A stretch of 64,000 nt of DNA from DATENM01 sp045807765 (GCA_045807765.1 JBJMGU010000152.1:10242-74241); one strand, 5' to 3'; shown: positions 45,142 through 54,379, counted from the stretch's first letter. The notes: generated by a model from the letters alone, not told the origin. Numbers and translations are program-made.

Positions 45142-46140
45142 TTATTTGCCGGCGATGAATTCGCGAATGTAGCCGTTGATCAATTGCGGCTTTTCGTGAA
45201 TCACCCAGTGAGAGCCTTCAGGGATGCGCTTGATCGTCAGTTGCGGCACGTACTGGTCCAGCCCCACGAGGTTGCCGGTCAATAGCGCCGTGTCCTTCTC
45301 GCCCCAGATCACCAGCGTCGGCACCTTGACGTTGAGCGAGGGGAAGGAAGTCGCGAAGCTCGCGCCATCCTTTTGACCTTCGGTTGGCGGGCCGACGCGG
45401 GCGGCGCGGTAATAATTCAAGCCACCGGTCAACGCTCCCGGCTGCGACCACGCGGCGATGTAGGCCTCCTTGTCTGCTTCATTGAAGGTGCCGTTTTTCA
45501 ACCCCTCGCCGAGAACGACCCCGACCAGCGCGGCATAGTTGTTGGCCGACAGCGTCTGCTCGGCCTGCGGGCTGCGGAACATCAGCATATAGCCGGACGC
45601 CTTCTGCTGCGCCGGGTTCTCTTTCAACTCGCGGGCAAAGACGCCGGGATGCGGCGCGTTGATGATGACTAGTTTTTCCAGAGTCTCCGGATGGGCGATG
45701 GCGTAGGCCCAGGCGACCGCACCACCCCAATCGTGCGCCACCAAAATGAACTTCTTGTGGCCGAGCTTTTCAGCCAGCGCGCGGACGTCTTCGATCAGGT
45801 ACTTGACCTGATACTGGTCAACCTCCGCGGGCTTCGCCGACAGGTTGTAGCCGCGCATGTCGGGGGCTACCGCCGTGTAGTCTTTGCCGAATTCGAGGAG
45901 CTGATTCTTCCATTCGTACCAGAACTCCGGGAAGCCGTGCAGGAAGACGATCAGCTTCTTGCCGTGGCCTGCGGTCGCGTAATGCAGGCGGACGCCGTTC
46001 ACTTCCGCATAGTCGTGCTTGATCATTGGCTGACCTTTCTTGTCGTCGGCGGTGCGGGCGGCGGCGCACACGGCGAGGAGCATCACGACGAGGGCGCTTA
46101 AGAGCAGTTGCCGCGTCCGGCGAGTGTTGTGAGCGATCAT
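45142..46140 (-). CDS. Exported alpha/beta hydrolase, epoxide-hydrolase/dehalogenase-like
   Basis: Protein of 332 aa; ATG at 46140 with AAAGGTGAAAT ahead. An in-frame extension to 46494 overlaps the small Cys protein and lacks coding character. Residues 1-29 form a signal peptide (QLLLSALVVMLLAVCAAA). The catalytic triad is D137 in VAHDWGGAVAW, D283 in VIWGEKDTAL and H311 in EGSHWVIHEKP. HGFPEFWYEW (68-77) gives the oxyanion region of epoxide hydrolases, and an aspartate nucleophile separates them from Ser hydrolases. The alternatives are haloalkane or fluoroacetate dehalogenases. Signal-peptide members of this branch are less common. The small protein at 46169-46450 is encoded just upstream. 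Confidence 0.88.
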   Translation of the reverse strand: MIAHNTRRTRQLLLSALVVMLLAVCAAARTADDKKGQPMIKHDYAEVNGVRLHYATAGHGKKLIVFLHGFPEFWYEWKNQLLEFGKDYTAVAPDMRGYNLSAKPAEVDQYQVKYLIEDVRALAEKLGHKKFILVAHDWGGAVAWAYAIAHPETLEKLVIINAPHPGVFARELKENPAQQKASGYMLMFRSPQAEQTLSANNYAALVGVVLGEGLKNGTFNEADKEAYIAAWSQPGALTGGLNYYRAARVGPPTEGQKDGASFATSFPSLNVKVPTLVIWGEKDTALLTGNLVGLDQYVPQLTIKRIPEGSHWVIHEKPQLINGYIREFIAGK

Positions 46141-46168
46141 AGATTTCACCTTTGGGTTGAGCGGCCCG

Positions 46169-46450
46169 CTACTTCTTCTTGGCGGTCGGGTGCAGATACT
46201 GCTGCGGCGGGCCTTCGTAGATGGTGTAGCAGCGCTGGCAGCGGTGCAGCGTGTTGCCGGGCGCGGCCTTTGAGAGCACGGCGGGCGGCGCCGTCTGCCA
46301 CTGCTTGACGTGGGCCTGACAGCGTTTGCCCTTTTCGTCCTTGACGGTGCAGACGGTCTGGCCGGGCAACAGCGGCGTGTACGCGCCTGTCTTCTCGGTG
46401 CCCGGCTGAATCTGCCGCGATTGGATACTGGCGACCCCAACTGGTTCCAT
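46169..46450 (-). CDS. Small Cys-rich protein, putative metal-binding
   Basis: Protein of 93 aa; the ATG has AGGGGGTAAACGA ahead, a strong ribosome site. Four cysteines form two pairs, C34 and C44 (VCTVKDEKGKRCQAH) and C71 and C74 (HRCQRCYTIYEG), with H47 and H69 nearby, a pattern that fits one zinc site. The C-terminus is basic (HPTAKKK). No family is recognised. It precedes the alpha/beta hydrolase by 28 bases and could be translated with it, and it overlaps that gene's rejected N-terminal extension. No signal peptide, so it is cytoplasmic. Confidence 0.7.
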   Translation of the reverse strand: MEPVGVASIQSRQIQPGTEKTGAYTPLLPGQTVCTVKDEKGKRCQAHVKQWQTAPPAVLSKAAPGNTLHRCQRCYTIYEGPPQQYLHPTAKKK

Positions 46451-46564
46451 TCGTTTACCCCCTGAAGGACGTTACCCGCCGCATGATAAGCCAACGCCGC
46501 GCGCGACGCAAAGCCGAGACAATTTTTTACACCGAGCGCGGCATCGTTCTTAAGATTTCCGTAG

Positions 46565-46570
46565 TATACT
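46565..46570 (+). promoter_or_regulatory. Possible -10 box of the histidine kinase gene
   Basis: TATACT at 46565-46570 lies five bases before the ATG ATG pair at 46575. Start of transcription would fall at about 46577, on or next to the codons. No ribosome site and no good -35 are present. If used, the transcript would be leaderless. Confidence 0.3.
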
Positions 46571-46574
46571 CTCG

Positions 46575-48305
46575 ATGATGCGCCAGTGGCCGAAAGTCAA
46601 CCTGTCGTCGAAAACCCGGATGATCGTCATCGCCGTCGTCGCCTTGCTGCTGCCGACTATGGTGCTGTCGGTCGTTCAATTCCGCTCGCTGGTTGACCTC
46701 GAAGACAAAACCAAGGTCGCCGTGCAGGAGAACATGCGGCAGACCTTACAGACCGTGTCGCGCAAGGTCGAAGAGAATCTCAAGGGGCTGGCGCGCAAGA
46801 ACCTCGGCGATATTCCTATGGCCGACATCGAGCCGAAGAACACGCAGGCGCTCGAACGCCGCTTTGCCGCCATCAAACAGGAACACCCGGAGATCGAAAC
46901 GCTGTTCGCCTTTTCGCTCTGCCAGCAGAGCGAAAAATATTCCTGCCTCTTCTACACGGACGCCGGGCTGCGCCGCCTGGACTGGCCGGCCATCATGATG
47001 ACGCCCGAGGCGCTGGCGGCTTACAAAGCCTTCAACCGCGCCTTCGCTTCGCGCACGCCCGCCTCGAAGGCCGACTATCTGTTCTGGCAGACCTCGTGCT
47101 GTCAGGATACGGCCAGCCGCGACGGCAGCAAGTTTCAAGAGTTCATCTTTCGGCCACTGCTGTGCTGCGAGGCGAAAGACTGCATCGCGTTTTCGGGCCT
47201 GTCGATCAAGGCGAGCTACATCGCCGACACCTACTTGCCGGATATGATCCCGGCACTGCTGCGCAGTTGTGACATTGACGACAAAGACTCGGCGCTGGCC
47301 GTCGGCATCTTTGATGAAACCAACGACGAGGTCTTCAGCAACCGCGCTGACAAGGGCGATTACGAAATCAAGACATCCTTCGCGCCGGTCTTCCCGCAGT
47401 GGAAGCTGGCGCTCGGCTACAAGAACACCACCATCGAGCAACTGGCCAGAGACAACTTCACCAAGAATCTGCTGCTCACCTTGCTGTTGCTGTCGATCTT
47501 GATTTTAGGGACGATCCTGACGCTGCGCGCCACGTCGCGCGAGATGAAACTGGCCGAGGCCAAGTCTACCTTTGTGTCGAACGTCTCGCACGAGCTGAAG
47601 ACGCCGCTCGCCTTGATCCGCTTGTTTGCCGAAACCCTTGAGCTGGGCCGCGTCAAGAATGCCGAGAAGGCGCACGAATATCATCGCATCATCAACAACG
47701 AGAGCCGGCGGCTGACACAGCTCATCAACAACATTCTCGATTTCTCGAAGATCGAAGCGGGCCGCAAAGAATATCAGTTCGTTGAATCCGACGTCGCCGA
47801 AGTCGTCGAAGATGTGCTGAAGAGTTACGAGTACCAGATCACCAGCGCCGGCTTCGAGCTGACCCCCGACATCGCCGCCGACCTGCCGCCTGTGGCCATT
47901 GACCGCGACGCCATCTCGCAGGCGCTGTTGAATCTGGTCAACAACGCCGTGAAGTATTCTGACGACGTCAAGAAGATCAGCGTGCGCTTGCGCCGGCGCG
48001 ACGGCTTTGTTGCCATCGAGGTGGCCGATCACGGCATCGGCATTCCGCGCTCGGAGCAGGAAAAGATTTTCGAGAAGTTCTACCGCGTCAGCACCGGCCT
48101 TGTGCATGACACGAAGGGCAGCGGCCTGGGACTGGCGCTGGTCAAGCACATTGTCGAAGCTCATAAGGGCAAGATTCAGCTTGAGAGCGCGCCCGGACGC
48201 GGCAGCCGCTTTACGATTTTGATTCCGGCCAGCGGCGTCGAAGCCGCCTCAAAGACGGTGGAGTTTGACGGAGGGTATCCGGTTGCAGAAGGTGCTAATC
48301 ATTGA
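46575..48305 (+). CDS. Sensor histidine kinase with Cys-rich periplasmic domain
   Basis: Protein of 576 aa. TM1 is at about 16-34 and TM2 at about 298-318, enclosing a 260-residue sensor region without a recognised fold. That region carries eight cysteines (LCQQSEKYSC; SCCQD; LLCCEAKDC; RSC). The HisKA box is VSNVSHELKTPLALIR with H339, and the ATP-binding core has N-box LLNLVNNAVKYSDD, G1 ADHGIGI and G2 GSGLGLALVKHIVEAH. There is no HAMP domain. It autophosphorylates and passes phosphate to the response regulator that overlaps its 3-prime end. Two adjacent ATGs lie at the start, with no ribosome site ahead, and a TATACT box lies five bases upstream. Confidence 0.94.
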   Translation: MMRQWPKVNLSSKTRMIVIAVVALLLPTMVLSVVQFRSLVDLEDKTKVAVQENMRQTLQTVSRKVEENLKGLARKNLGDIPMADIEPKNTQALERRFAAIKQEHPEIETLFAFSLCQQSEKYSCLFYTDAGLRRLDWPAIMMTPEALAAYKAFNRAFASRTPASKADYLFWQTSCCQDTASRDGSKFQEFIFRPLLCCEAKDCIAFSGLSIKASYIADTYLPDMIPALLRSCDIDDKDSALAVGIFDETNDEVFSNRADKGDYEIKTSFAPVFPQWKLALGYKNTTIEQLARDNFTKNLLLTLLLLSILILGTILTLRATSREMKLAEAKSTFVSNVSHELKTPLALIRLFAETLELGRVKNAEKAHEYHRIINNESRRLTQLINNILDFSKIEAGRKEYQFVESDVAEVVEDVLKSYEYQITSAGFELTPDIAADLPPVAIDRDAISQALLNLVNNAVKYSDDVKKISVRLRRRDGFVAIEVADHGIGIPRSEQEKIFEKFYRVSTGLVHDTKGSGLGLALVKHIVEAHKGKIQLESAPGRGSRFTILIPASGVEAASKTVEFDGGYPVAEGANH

Positions 48306-48963
48306 AGACGAGCCCGACATGGTGCTCGGCCTGAAAGACAACTTCGAGTATGAAGGCTATGACGTGATGGTGGCGCGCGATGGCCGCGAAGGGCTGACGC
48401 GCGCGCTCGCCGACCGCCCCGATCTCATCCTGCTCGATATCATGCTGCCGAAGATGAGCGGCCTCGATGTCTGCCGCGAGCTGCGCAATCAGGGATTAGA
48501 CACGCCGGTCATCATGCTGACGGCGCGCGGCCAGGAGATCGATAAAGTCATCGGCCTGGAGATGGGTGCCGACGATTACGTCACCAAGCCGTTCAGCATT
48601 AAAGAACTGTTGGCCCGCGTGCGCGCCCAGTTGCGCCGCGCCACCCGTCAGGTGGCCGAGGTCGAAGCCTACACCTTCGGCGAAGTGGCGCTGAACTTCA
48701 AGCGCTATGAAGCGACGCGCGGCGGCAACGCCCTTGAGCTGTCGCCGCGCGAGTTCGAGTTATTGAAGTATTTCATCCAGCATCGCGGCGAAACGATCAC
48801 CCGCGATCAGTTGCTCGATGATGTGTGGGGATATGACAATTACCCGTTCACGCGCACCGTCGACAATCATATCGCCAAGCTGCGGCAGAAGGTCGAAGCC
48901 GTGCCCGCCGACCCCAAGTACATTATCACCGTCCACCGCGTTGGCTATAAATTCCTCGGCTAA
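48283..48963 (+). CDS. OmpR/PhoB-family response regulator
   Basis: Protein of 226 aa. A TTG at 48283 is preferred because GGAGGG lies about eight bases ahead; it overlaps the kinase gene by 23 bases. The receiver domain has E8 and D9, phospho-acceptor D52 in LILLDIMLPKMSG, T in MLTARG and K in YVTKPFS. The winged-helix DNA-binding domain (about 125-226) includes LSPREFELLKYFIQHRGETI, VDNHIAKLRQKVE and VHRVGYKFLG. It is the cognate partner of the kinase. The regulated genes are not evident; it converges on secA. Confidence 0.95.
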   Translation: MQKVLIIEDEPDMVLGLKDNFEYEGYDVMVARDGREGLTRALADRPDLILLDIMLPKMSGLDVCRELRNQGLDTPVIMLTARGQEIDKVIGLEMGADDYVTKPFSIKELLARVRAQLRRATRQVAEVEAYTFGEVALNFKRYEATRGGNALELSPREFELLKYFIQHRGETITRDQLLDDVWGYDNYPFTRTVDNHIAKLRQKVEAVPADPKYIITVHRVGYKFLG

Positions 48964-48990
48964 TCACTTCCCGCCAGTCGCCCTACGGGG

Positions 48991-51852
48991 CTATGCGCCG
49001 CAGCATTTCTTGTACTTCTTGCCGCTGCCGCATGTGCATAGCTCGTTGCGCCCGACGCGCGGGCCTTTGTGGCGCATCGGCTTGGCGACCTCTTCTTCGC
49101 CGCCCGCAAATGCTGTCTCGTTGGCTTTGGTGAAGGCCACACGACCGCGGCGCTGGCGGCGCCGGCGCTCTAATAATTGCTGCTCGACCGGGGCGGTCAC
49201 CTGGACTTGAAAGTTGAACAGGTAGCGCACCGTTTCCGTGTCTATGCGGTTAAGCATCGCCTGGAACAAGCCGAACGACTCGCGCTTGTATTCGACCAGC
49301 GGATCTTTCTGGCCGTAGCCGCGCAGGTGTATGCCTTCTTTCAAGTGGTCGAGCGCCAGCAGGTGATCTTTCCACTGCGCGTCAACGATGTTGAGCATGA
49401 TGTAGCGCTCAAGGTTGCGCATCGCCTCGACGCCGATCTGCACTTCCTTCTCAGCATACCGGGCTTCGAGCCGCTGCCAGAGCGTCTCCTGCCCCTCTTC
49501 GGGGCTCATCTCTTCAAGCCGTATATGCTCCTGATCAACCTCGAAGTTGAAGACCTTGCGCATCTCCTCTTTGAAGCCAATGAGGTCCCATTCGTGCGGC
49601 GCTTGCTCGCGCGGCATATACTGTCCGATCAAATCGTCGAGCAAGTCTTCGGCGCGGCCGAGAATGTCTTCGCGCTGCGATTGGCTCTGTTGTTCCGGGG
49701 TTTCGCCGTAGTAGCCGGTCAGCAACTGGCGGCGGATCGTGTAGATCGCCTCGCGCTGCTTGTTCATCACGTCGTCGTATTCAAGCAGCCGTTTGCGGAT
49801 TGAGAAGTTGTGCGCCTCGACCGATTTCTGCGCGCCTTCGATGCGCTTTGAAACCAGCCGCGATTCAATCGGCACGCCCTCTTCCATGCCGAGCCGCAGC
49901 ATGAGGTTCTTAATGCGTTCGCCGCCGAAGATGCGCATCAAATCGTCTTCGAGCGACAGGTAGAAGCGCGACGAGCCGGGATCGCCCTGGCGGCCCGAAC
50001 GACCGCGGAGCTGATTATCGATGCGCCGCGATTCGTGGCGCTCGGTGCCGAGGATGTGCAAGCCGCCCGCGGCGATGACTTCTTTATGCTCGGCTTCGGT
50101 GACTTGCTTGGCGCGCTCAAGCGCCCGCTCCAACTGTTCCGGCGTCGCCTCGTCAGGATTGATCTGCTTCTTCTTCAGCTCCTCTTTGGCCAGAAACTCC
50201 GGGTTGCCGCCAAGCAGGATGTCGGTGCCGCGACCGGCCATGTTGGTGGCAATCGTCACCTGACCGAGGCGTCCGGCCTGAGCGACAATGTCGGCCTCGC
50301 GCGCCGCATGCTCCGGCTTGGCGTTCAAGACGTTGTGCGGCACACGCAGCTTTTTGAGCTGCGCCGCCAGCATCTCTGAAGTCTCGACCGAAACGGTGCC
50401 GACCAGCACCGGCTGATTCTTCTCGTGCAGCTCTTTGATCTCAAGGGCGACGGCCTCCCACTTCTCGCGCTCTGTGCGATAGATGACATCAGGGAAGTCC
50501 TTGCGCACCATCGAGCGATTGGTTGGAATGACGGCGACGTCGAGCTTGTAGATGTTGGCGAACTCGCTCGCTTCGGTCTCTGCCGTGCCGGTCATGCCAC
50601 AGAGCTTGGCATACATGCGGAAGTAATTTTGCAGCGTGATCGTCGCCAGCGTCTGGTTCTCGGCTTCGATCTTGACGCCTTCTTTCGCCTCGACGGCTTG
50701 ATGCAGCCCGTCGCTCCAGCGGCGGCCCGGCATCACGCGCCCGGTGAATTCGTCAACAATGATGACTTCGCCATCCTTGATGATGTACTGCTTATCGAGG
50801 TGATAGAGCGAGTGCGCGTTCAGCGACTGCTCGATGCAGTGCAGCAGCTCCATATTCGCCGGCTCGTAGAGGTTGCCGACGCCGGTGAAGCGTTCCGCCG
50901 CCTCGACGCCCTCTTCGGTGAGCGTCGCCGAGTGCTGCTTCTCGTCAACGTGGTAGAGCAGGCGCGCGTCTTCTTTGAGATTGACATCGCCTTCGGCCTG
51001 TTTGATCTCGGCAATGCGTTTCTGCTGTTCGGACTTCAGCTTATCGATGCACTCGTTGGCGACGTAATATTTCTCGGTCGAATCTTCCGATGCGCCCGAA
51101 ATGATCAACGGCGTGCGCGCCTCGTCAATCAGGATCGAGTCCACCTCATCAACGATGGCGTACCAGTGGCCGCGCTGCACCATCGCCATCGGGTCAAACT
51201 TCATGTTGTCGCGCAGGTAATCGAAGCCGAACTCGTTGTTGGTGCCATAGGTGATGTCGGCGCGGTAAGCCTCCTGGCGCTCGCTGTCGTCCATGTCGTG
51301 CTGGATGCAGCCGACCGTGAGGCCGAGGAAGCGATAGATCTTGCCCATCCATTCGGTGTCGCGCTTGGCCAGGTAATCGTTGACCGTGATGACGTGGACG
51401 CCGCGCCCGGCCAGCGCGTTCAGGTAAGCCGGTAGAGTCGCCACCAGCGTTTTACCTTCGCCGGTCTTCATCTCAGCAATCATGCCGCGGTGCAAGACCA
51501 TGCCGCCGATCAACTGCACATCGAAGTGGCGCATGCTGGTGGCGCGCCGCGACGCTTCGCGGACGACGGCGAAGGCTTCGGGGAGAATTTCGTCGAGCGC
51601 CTCGTCAACGATCAGGCGCAGCGCCTTCTTCTCTTCTTCGGGCGTCTCGACGGTGATGTCGGCCTCGGCGACGCGCTGCTCGATCTGCTCGCGGAAGCGC
51701 GGCGTGTAGGCGCGCAGCTCGTCGTCCGAGAGCCGCTGCACCTTCGCCTCAAACTCGTTGATCTCGTGAACCATCGGCCACAGGCGTTTCAGCAAACGCT
51801 CGTTGGCGCTGCCGAAAACCTTGATTGCAACTTTATTGAATATCGCTGTCAT
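48991..51852 (-). CDS. secA: Preprotein translocase ATPase SecA
   Basis: Protein of 953 aa with the ATG at 51852 (MTAIFNKVAIKVFGSANERL); an in-frame extension of 39 codons is discarded. Family markers: MKTGEGKTLVATLPAYLNAL Walker A (about 106-125), VDEVDSILIDEARTPLIISG, NQTLATITLQNYFRMYAKLCGMTGTA, TNMAGRGTDILLGGN, and RIDNQLRGRSGRQGDPGSS. The C-terminus ends in the zinc/SecB-binding motif CTCGSGKKYKKCCGA. It drives proteins through SecYEG. The ribosome site is weak (GAGAGAAAT). Only 27 bases separate its stop from the response regulator, convergent. Confidence 0.98.
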   Translation of the reverse strand: MTAIFNKVAIKVFGSANERLLKRLWPMVHEINEFEAKVQRLSDDELRAYTPRFREQIEQRVAEADITVETPEEEKKALRLIVDEALDEILPEAFAVVREASRRATSMRHFDVQLIGGMVLHRGMIAEMKTGEGKTLVATLPAYLNALAGRGVHVITVNDYLAKRDTEWMGKIYRFLGLTVGCIQHDMDDSERQEAYRADITYGTNNEFGFDYLRDNMKFDPMAMVQRGHWYAIVDEVDSILIDEARTPLIISGASEDSTEKYYVANECIDKLKSEQQKRIAEIKQAEGDVNLKEDARLLYHVDEKQHSATLTEEGVEAAERFTGVGNLYEPANMELLHCIEQSLNAHSLYHLDKQYIIKDGEVIIVDEFTGRVMPGRRWSDGLHQAVEAKEGVKIEAENQTLATITLQNYFRMYAKLCGMTGTAETEASEFANIYKLDVAVIPTNRSMVRKDFPDVIYRTEREKWEAVALEIKELHEKNQPVLVGTVSVETSEMLAAQLKKLRVPHNVLNAKPEHAAREADIVAQAGRLGQVTIATNMAGRGTDILLGGNPEFLAKEELKKKQINPDEATPEQLERALERAKQVTEAEHKEVIAAGGLHILGTERHESRRIDNQLRGRSGRQGDPGSSRFYLSLEDDLMRIFGGERIKNLMLRLGMEEGVPIESRLVSKRIEGAQKSVEAHNFSIRKRLLEYDDVMNKQREAIYTIRRQLLTGYYGETPEQQSQSQREDILGRAEDLLDDLIGQYMPREQAPHEWDLIGFKEEMRKVFNFEVDQEHIRLEEMSPEEGQETLWQRLEARYAEKEVQIGVEAMRNLERYIMLNIVDAQWKDHLLALDHLKEGIHLRGYGQKDPLVEYKRESFGLFQAMLNRIDTETVRYLFNFQVQVTAPVEQQLLERRRRQRRGRVAFTKANETAFAGGEEEVAKPMRHKGPRVGRNELCTCGSGKKYKKCCGA

Positions 51853-52211
51853 ATTTCTCTCTAGTTCCTGGTTTGTAGCTCCATCTTTGCGTTCGGCTAC
51901 AAACACTAAACGAATATGCCTGTTGATCGGGTTCGCCAATTTGCGCCCCGGCCAACAGGCTAACGTCAACTCATCATCTTGTGATACGGGCTATACTCAC
52001 CGTTCGCCTTCGCATTGCGCAATCACGCCAAGATAAATTGTATTGAAGCCAACCGCGCGCGTCAATTCTTGCGACTCCGGGAGCCAACACCATAGCAAGG
52101 TCGCTGTAGGGGCGATGGCGCAAGTTACAGCCTGACTCCTAACGCGCGAGTCTGCTGCCGTCTTGCTTGAATTGTATTGAACCGCCGAAGGATTGTGCTA
52201 GATTGGCTCAG
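51853..52211. other. Divergent spacer between secA and the TMTC-like gene
   Basis: About 359 bases without a gene. An inverted repeat GCCTGTTG (51918-51925) and CAACAGGC (51953-51960) with a 27-base loop lies in the secA leader and could form a hairpin. No promoter box is convincing on either strand; a TTGGCG-17-TATTCG arrangement on the minus strand is weak. Confidence 0.35.
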
Positions 52212-54008
52212 ATGCAACGCGCCATAGATGTCACCGCGCCGGCCACCCTTGAGCCTTTAAGCGCAATACGCCGCCAGGTCGCGTTTGCCGCCACCGCCAT
52301 CGTCTGCCTGGGCGCGCTTGCCTACGCCAACAGCTTTGCGGGCCGCTTCATCTTTGACGACCGCGCCATTGTCGAAGACATTTCGATCCGCCGGCTCTGG
52401 CCGCCGTGGACGGCGATGTTGTCGCCCACCAACGTTGCACGCCCGGTCGTCGGCCTGACCTTTGCCATCAATTATGCGATCAGCGGCCTTGAAGTCTGGA
52501 GCTATCATCTGGTCAACCTGCTCATCCACCTGCTCGCGGCGCTAGCGTTATTCGGCATCGTGCGGCGGGCGCTGGTAAGCGAGCGATTGCGCGGGCGCTT
52601 CGGCGCGGCCTCGGTCTGGTTGGCCGCCGCTGTCGCCGTGGTCTGGGCCGTTCACCCCTTACAGACGCAAGCGGTGACTTACATCGTCCAGCGCGGCGAA
52701 TCGCTGATGGGGCTGATGTATCTGGTGACGCTTTACGCGGTGATCCGCGCTGCCGAAACGGCGAGCCGCCGCTGGATCGTCGCGGCGATCATCAGTTGCG
52801 CCATCGGTATGGCAACCAAGCCGGTGATGGCCACCGCGCCCATCATTGCCCTGTTGTTCGATGTGATCTTTGTCGCCGGCTCGTTGAAAGTAGCGCTGCG
52901 CCGCCGCTGGGGCTTGTACGCGGCGCTCGCGGCGACGTGGGGGATTATGGCGGCAACCATCGTCGCGCCAACACCGGCAGACTGGTCGGTCGGCTTCAAG
53001 ATGAAAACGTTGACGCCGCTCGAATACCTGCAAACCCAGTTCGGCGTCATTACACATTACCTGCGGCTGGCCATCTGGCCCGACCCTCTGGTTTTGGATT
53101 ACGGCTGGCCGGTGGCGCGCACCGCGTCTGAGATTCTGCCGCTTGCGGTTTTCATTGTCGGACTGGTCGCCGCGAGCCTGTGGGCGCTCGCGCGTCGCCC
53201 GGCGCTAGGGTTTCTGGGCGCTTGGTTCTTTCTTATCCTCGCGCCGACTTCGAGCGTGATGCCCATCGCCGACCTCGCCTTCGAGCATCGCATGTATTTG
53301 CCGCTGGCGGCGGTCGTCGCGCTGATCGTCATTGGCGGCTATGCGACAGGACAAATGATGCTGGCGCGCCTGGTTCAATCCGAGACAGAGCGCCGGCAAC
53401 TTGCTCGCTCACTTGCCGCGGGGGCGCTTGCGGTGATTGTTGCGGCGCTCGCGTCGCTGACTTTCTTGCGTAATACGTATTACCAGAGCGACATCGTGAT
53501 GTGGGCCGATGTCGTCAAGAAGCGGCCCGCCAACGCCCGCGCCCACAACAATCTCGGCATGTTTCTGGCCGAGCGTGGCCAATACGACGAAGCGCTGGCG
53601 CACTTTGACGAAGCCTGCCGCTTAAATCCCGAAGACGCGCTTGCCAAAAACAACCTCGCGCTGACCCTCTTTAACCAGGGCCGCGTCGCTGACGCCATCC
53701 CGCTTTACCGCGAAGCGCTTCAACGTAAGCCGGATTACACAGACGCGCACTTCAATCTGGGCCGGGCGCTGTTTGCGCAAGGCGATCTCGAAGCCGCCAA
53801 AGCGCAGTTCATCGCCACGACAGAGCTCGACCCGGCCTATGCCGAAGCCTTTTTTGGCTGGGCGATCATGCTGAAGAAGCAAGGCCGCGCCGCAGAGGCC
53901 GTCGAGCCCTTGCGCCGCGCCGTCGCATTGCGTCCGAACTGGCCTGAAGCGGTGCGCGAGCTGGCTTTGCTGCGAACGGCACAGACCCAGTCCACCGGCC
54001 AACATTAG
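52212..54008 (+). CDS. TMTC-like membrane protein with C-terminal TPRs
   Basis: Protein of 598 aa from the ATG at 52212; a TTG at 52167 would add 15 residues, and neither has a good ribosome site, so the start is uncertain. At least nine hydrophobic helices fill residues 20-420. The first loop carries FIFDDRAIVED, an acidic DD motif typical of GT-C and TMTC (O-mannosyltransferase-like) proteins. Residues about 440-575 are TPRs (AHNNLGMFLAERGQYDEALAHFDEA; NNLALTLFNQGRVADAIPLYREAL). The likely role is transfer of a sugar from a lipid carrier to a protein or glycan, with the TPRs binding partners. The acceptor is not known. Stands alone, upstream of the pilus promoter. Confidence 0.85.
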   Translation: MQRAIDVTAPATLEPLSAIRRQVAFAATAIVCLGALAYANSFAGRFIFDDRAIVEDISIRRLWPPWTAMLSPTNVARPVVGLTFAINYAISGLEVWSYHLVNLLIHLLAALALFGIVRRALVSERLRGRFGAASVWLAAAVAVVWAVHPLQTQAVTYIVQRGESLMGLMYLVTLYAVIRAAETASRRWIVAAIISCAIGMATKPVMATAPIIALLFDVIFVAGSLKVALRRRWGLYAALAATWGIMAATIVAPTPADWSVGFKMKTLTPLEYLQTQFGVITHYLRLAIWPDPLVLDYGWPVARTASEILPLAVFIVGLVAASLWALARRPALGFLGAWFFLILAPTSSVMPIADLAFEHRMYLPLAAVVALIVIGGYATGQMMLARLVQSETERRQLARSLAAGALAVIVAALASLTFLRNTYYQSDIVMWADVVKKRPANARAHNNLGMFLAERGQYDEALAHFDEACRLNPEDALAKNNLALTLFNQGRVADAIPLYREALQRKPDYTDAHFNLGRALFAQGDLEAAKAQFIATTELDPAYAEAFFGWAIMLKKQGRAAEAVEPLRRAVALRPNWPEAVRELALLRTAQTQSTGQH

Positions 54009-54090
54009 CGATTCTGGCGGCGGATTGTCGGTGTCGGGATGCCCGAACGGGGTATGGCAAACGCCGATAAATGCATGCGGAAAAATAGTG

Positions 54091-54119
54091 TTGACAGTGG
54101 TCAGGGTGGATGGTAAAAC
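54091..54119 (+). promoter_or_regulatory. Sigma-70-type promoter of the pilMNOPQ operon
   Basis: Consensus TTGACA (54091-54096), 17 bases, then TGG-TAAAAC with an extended -10 (54111-54119). The inferred start is near 54126, giving a leader of about 255 bases that holds a mirrored repeat (54285-54364) before pilM. It could read into pilM only, since the TMTC gene ends upstream at 54008. Confidence 0.6.
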
Positions 54120-54284
54120 GTGACTGCCTGACAAGGCACCAGGTATTTTCAAGCGGTTGTGAAGAATAACCAGGCTGCCGAAACTTCATGCTCGACAGCC
54201 CGCCCGTCCCCTCAACGGCGCCCCATTTGCCGACCTCACAACCTTACTCGCTTCAACCCCCATTGATGCGGCCCCTACAAGTCA

Positions 54285-54364
54285 ATTTTGGATTTTAGAT
54301 TCTAGATTGCCGGAATTGAGCAGGCGGTTCTGACTAACAATCCAAAATCTAAAATCGGGAATCC
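54285..54364. repeat. Mirrored heptamer element in the pilM leader, GATTTTA-type word
   Basis: The left arm (54285-54314) reads ATTTTGG, ATTTTAG, ATTCTAG, ATTGCCG. The right arm (about 54337-54364) is the complement of ATTCCCG, ATTTTAG, ATTTTGG, ATTGTTA. It ends 15 bases before the pilM start, just ahead of its GGGGG ribosome site, so folding could affect pilM translation. The word matches the element beside lepA (39915-40044). Confidence 0.8.
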
Positions 54365-54379
54365 TTCCTGGGGGCTGTC

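Noticed and set aside
46141..46494. N-terminal extension of the alpha/beta hydrolase
   Set aside because: Arg/Pro-rich and overlapped by the better supported 93-aa gene; the start at 46140 gives a signal peptide and ribosome site.
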